Part shown: piece by piece, positions 6,566 to 8,268 of the stretch
Layout: the number at the start of each line of letters is the position of its first letter
How positions within the stretch are numbered: position 1 is the stretch's first letter
Origin: an uncultured Collinsella sp.
GTDB lineage: Bacteria > Actinomycetota > Coriobacteriia > Coriobacteriales > Coriobacteriaceae
Length of the DNA stretch: 8,268 nucleotides
Assembly (NCBI GenBank): GCA_900553165.1
Contig: USCN01000052.1
Coordinates: 1-8,268, forward strand
Direction of reading: 5' to 3'
Position numbers and translations under genes: made by a program
The notes under the pieces: generated by a model
Database searches by the model: none
Seen by the model: only the letters and a program-made list of their open reading frames with translations
Told to the model about the DNA's origin: nothing

Positions 6566-6612
6566 GATTTACTGCCGTTCAGATACGCTCACCCCCGATT
6601 TCCTACCGTTCA
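6566..6612. repeat. Direct repeat GATTT(A/C)CT(G/A)CCGTTCA, two copies 31 bp apart
   Basis: GATTTACTGCCGTTCA (6566-6581) and GATTTCCTACCGTTCA (6597-6612) match at 14 of 16 positions. The 31-bp period is about three helical turns, which would place both copies on one face of the DNA. They lie about 190-240 nt upstream of the PTS start. They could be tandem activator sites; no regulator family is recognised. Confidence 0.5.
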
Positions 6613-6655
6613 CCGGACTGCAAACGGCAAAACTGCCACAAATTCAACGCTGCGT

Positions 6656-6697
6656 GTAAACTAAGTGCTGTAAACGTTCAGTAAACAGATTGTTTAC
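6656..6697. promoter_or_regulatory. GTAAAC site cluster with GTAAACA-N3-TGTTTAC inverted repeat upstream of the PTS gene
   Basis: GTAAAC occurs at 6656-6661, 6670-6675 and 6681-6686, and inverted at 6692-6697. The last two form a perfect inverted repeat, GTAAACA-GAT-TGTTTAC (6681-6697). The middle copy sits in TGTAAACGTTCAGT (6669-6682), which fits 12 of 14 positions of the LacI-family cre consensus TGWAANCGNTNWCA. The cluster ends about 37 nt upstream of the proposed -10 element, so activation or repression of the permease by a LacI-family or similar regulator is plausible. Confidence 0.5.
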
Positions 6698-6733
6698 GAC
6701 AGCGTATCCAAGGGCTCGGCAGCCGTAAGGGGT

Positions 6734-6739
6734 TATAGT
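6734..6739 (+). promoter_or_regulatory. Possible -10 element TATAGT for the PTS gene
   Basis: TATAGT matches five of six bases of the -10 consensus and lies 64 nt upstream of the PTS start codon. The hexamer 17 bp upstream (AGGGCT) is not -35-like, which would fit a promoter needing an activator bound at the GTAAAC cluster. It is proposed from sequence only. Confidence 0.35.
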
Positions 6740-6754
6740 CGCCGGGTCAAAGGC

Positions 6755-6780
6755 GTGCCTACGTCCAAACGGGTAGGCAC
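6755..6780 (+). promoter_or_regulatory. Leader hairpin just upstream of the PTS ribosome-binding site
   Basis: GTGCCTAC (6755-6762) pairs perfectly with GTAGGCAC (6773-6780) across a 10-nt loop. It ends 10 nt before the purine-rich ribosome-binding site. No T-run follows, so it is not an intrinsic terminator, and it does not resemble the BglG/LicT antiterminator target. It may protect the transcript or bind a regulator. Confidence 0.45.
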
Positions 6781-6803
6781 ACGATGATATGGGGAGGGGT
6801 CCC

Positions 6804-8231
6804 ATGGCAGTAGATAACAAGCAGATTGCCACCGATGTCCTCGAGCTCGTGGGCGGTGCGGAGAATGTTGCCGTCGCCACCAACTGCATGACGCGCCTGC
6901 GTCTGACGCTCAAGGATAACAGCAAGGCCGACGTGGAGAAGATCAAGAAGGTCAAGGGTGTTCTGGGTTGCCAGTTCGCCGGCAGCCAGCTCCAGGTCAT
7001 CATCGGCCAGAACGTGCCCAAGGTGCTCGCCGAGTTCGTCGCCATGTCCGGCGTCAAGCAGGGTGCCGCGGTCGACGAGAACCTCGACGCTCCTAAGGAG
7101 AAGTTCGAGCTCAAGAACCTGCCCAACATCATCCTCGACTATCTGTCGGGCTCCATGACCCAGCTGATCCCGCTGCTCATGGCCGGCGGTCTGTTCCGCA
7201 CCATCGCTGCGGTCCTCGGTCCCACCATGCTCGGCGTTCTCTCCGATACCGATCCGACCTACACGTTCCTCTACACCACCCTGTACGAGGCCACGTTTAC
7301 CTTTATCCCCATCTACCTGGGCTATGCCGCTGCTAAGAAGCTCGGCGCCTCTCCGGTTCTGGGCATGCTCCTCGGCGGCGCTCTCATGGCCCCGTCCGTC
7401 GTGAGTGTCGCGACTCAGGAGGGTGGCGGAATCATCTCCGTCTACGGTATCCAGATCGCCGCTGCCAACTACCAGCAGTCCGTCCTGCCGATCATCCTTT
7501 CGGTGCCGGTCCTGTACTTTGTCGAGAAGTTCTTTAAGAAGGTAATGCCCGACGTGCTGTCCACGGTCTTCACGCCGTTCTGCACCATGATCGTCACCAT
7601 CCCCATCGCCTTCATCATCCTTGCGCCGATCGGCAACGAGATCGGCAGCCTCATCGCCAACGCCCTCTTTGGCCTTGCTGACCTTGGCGGTATCGGTATC
7701 CTGATCGTCATGGCCATCCTCGGCGCCTTCTGGCAGCTCTTCGTGGTCTGCGGCATGCACATGCCCGTCATCCTGCTCGCTCAGGTTCAGATCATCGCCG
7801 CCGGCTACGATCCCTTCGTCTTCGTTTCCACCAACTGCGCTATGGCCGCTGTCTGGGGCTGCGCCTTCGGTGCCTTCCTCAAGATGAAGAACCCCGACGA
7901 GAAGGGTCTTGCCCTGGGTTACGTCATCTCCGCCATCGCCGGCGGCGTCACCGAGCCCGCGCTCTTCGGTATCCTCATGCGCTTCCGTCGCACCATGCTC
8001 GGTATGTTTATCGGCGGTGCCATCGGCGCTGTGTTCTCCGGTCTCATGGGTGTTACCTACTACCTGGCCGGCGGTGCCTCCAACTTCCTGGTCTTCACCA
8101 ACTACCTGCAGGGTGGTCAGATGAACACCGTCTGGGCTATCGTCGGTATGGCGATCTCCTTTGTCATCGCCGCTGCCGTCGTCTTTGCCACTGGCTTCTC
8201 CAAGGAGGAGCTCGCCGAGATGGAGGCCTAA
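6804..8231 (+). CDS. PTS EIIBC permease, beta-glucoside/sucrose type (glucose superfamily)
   Basis: This is a 475-residue protein. The ATG at 6804 is chosen because GGGGAGGGG lies just before it; the ATG at 6789 would place that site inside the coding region. The IIB domain (about 1-85) carries the phosphorylated cysteine C28 in TNCMTRLRLTLKD. The IIC domain (about 105-465) has about ten hydrophobic segments, a conserved CGMHMPV (H319), and the GGVTEPALFGI signature with E384 that binds sugar in this superfamily. The protein imports and phosphorylates a sugar at the cytoplasmic membrane using phosphate from HPr by way of a IIA protein. No IIA domain is fused, unlike full-length BglF-type proteins, so IIA must come from elsewhere. 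Beta-glucoside, sucrose or trehalose are all possible; the sequence does not settle it. Lysine is almost always AAG and pyrimidine-ending codons favour C, typical of high expression. It is divergent from the esterase. Confidence 0.92.
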   Translation: MAVDNKQIATDVLELVGGAENVAVATNCMTRLRLTLKDNSKADVEKIKKVKGVLGCQFAGSQLQVIIGQNVPKVLAEFVAMSGVKQGAAVDENLDAPKEKFELKNLPNIILDYLSGSMTQLIPLLMAGGLFRTIAAVLGPTMLGVLSDTDPTYTFLYTTLYEATFTFIPIYLGYAAAKKLGASPVLGMLLGGALMAPSVVSVATQEGGGIISVYGIQIAAANYQQSVLPIILSVPVLYFVEKFFKKVMPDVLSTVFTPFCTMIVTIPIAFIILAPIGNEIGSLIANALFGLADLGGIGILIVMAILGAFWQLFVVCGMHMPVILLAQVQIIAAGYDPFVFVSTNCAMAAVWGCAFGAFLKMKNPDEKGLALGYVISAIAGGVTEPALFGILMRFRRTMLGMFIGGAIGAVFSGLMGVTYYLAGGASNFLVFTNYLQGGQMNTVWAIVGMAISFVIAAAVVFATGFSKEELAEMEA

Positions 8232-8244
8232 GGCCAAGCCATTC

Positions 8245-8258
8245 GGTCACATGCGACC
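8245..8258. other. Imperfect palindrome GGTCACATGCGACC after the PTS gene
   Basis: Twelve of 14 bases are symmetric. It begins 13 nt after the PTS stop, in the last 37 nt of the window, where no gene is seen. It may be part of a terminator or of a control site for a gene beyond the edge; the window ends too soon to tell. Confidence 0.2.
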
Positions 8259-8268
8259 TTACCTACAC

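Larger units (their letters stand above)
6314..6803. other. 490-nt divergent intergenic control region
   Basis: No protein or RNA gene is supported here. The stretch is more AT-rich than the flanking genes and must hold the promoters of the esterase (minus) and PTS permease (plus). TAAAC or its complement GTTTA occurs 11 times, against about one expected by chance. The CTAAAC form clusters on the esterase side (6340-6460) and the GTAAAC form mainly on the PTS side (6656-6697). Other symmetry includes GGCTATT/AATAGCC arms at 6496-6502 and 6533-6539 and a near-palindrome at 6501-6516. The individual sites are listed separately. Confidence 0.75.

Noticed and set aside
6740..6803. BglG/LicT-type antiterminator target in the PTS leader
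   Set aside because: The leader hairpin lacks the typical internal-loop pattern and no overlapping terminator with a T-run is present.
6759..8237. A 492-codon open frame antisense to the PTS gene
   Set aside because: It mirrors the PTS gene almost end to end, is Asp/Gly/His-rich with no family resemblance, and results from strong codon bias. The sense protein has clear PTS motifs.
1..8268. CRISPR array, tRNA or rRNA genes
   Set aside because: No regularly spaced repeats, cloverleaf-like stretch or rRNA-like sequence was seen on either strand.

Overview
The window looks like chromosomal DNA from a gut actinobacterium of the class Coriobacteriia, most likely Collinsella or a close relative. 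This rests on GC-rich codon use, Shine-Dalgarno-led genes, and the recognised protein set (SPFH/DUF4428 zinc-ribbon proteins, a Sde182-like hydrolase, a glucose-superfamily PTS permease). Genus placement is an inference from general familiarity, not a search.

Region 1 (1-2972, minus strand) is a compact three-gene operon. In transcription order it encodes a DUF4428 protein with zinc ribbons at both ends, a double zinc-ribbon protein with two membrane segments, and an SPFH-domain protein of the YdjI type that runs off the left edge. The zinc-ribbon membrane protein plus SPFH pairing resembles the YdjG/YdjI part of the Bacillus subtilis ydjFGHI envelope-stress module, so a membrane-associated scaffold is the best inference. 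No PspA-like gene is visible here.

Region 2 (2973-3197) is a gene-free spacer. It holds a GTTGGGGACGC-type short repeat cluster, a 12-bp perfect palindrome, and an inverted repeat that could pair with the ribosome-binding site of the operon.

Region 3 (3198-6313, minus strand) has two hydrolase genes: an alpha/beta-hydrolase esterase and, downstream of it, a nucleoside-hydrolase-like Sde182/DUF1593 protein. Between them sits a 127-bp palindromic element with perfect 28-bp terminal arms. The Sde182-like gene changes synonymous codon choice sharply about a third of the way along, suggesting a mosaic history.

Region 4 (6314-6803) is a 490-nt divergent control region between the esterase and a PTS EIIBC gene. 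It is rich in operator-like palindromes built from CTAAAC and GTAAAC half-sites. Region 5 (6804-8231, plus strand) is the PTS EIIBC permease of the beta-glucoside/sucrose type, lacking a fused IIA domain. The final 37 nt hold no gene.

Taken together, regions 3-5 could be a small carbohydrate-use locus: sugar uptake by the PTS permease with divergent deacylating and hydrolytic enzymes, controlled from the shared intergenic region. No regulator gene lies in the window, and the substrate is not known.
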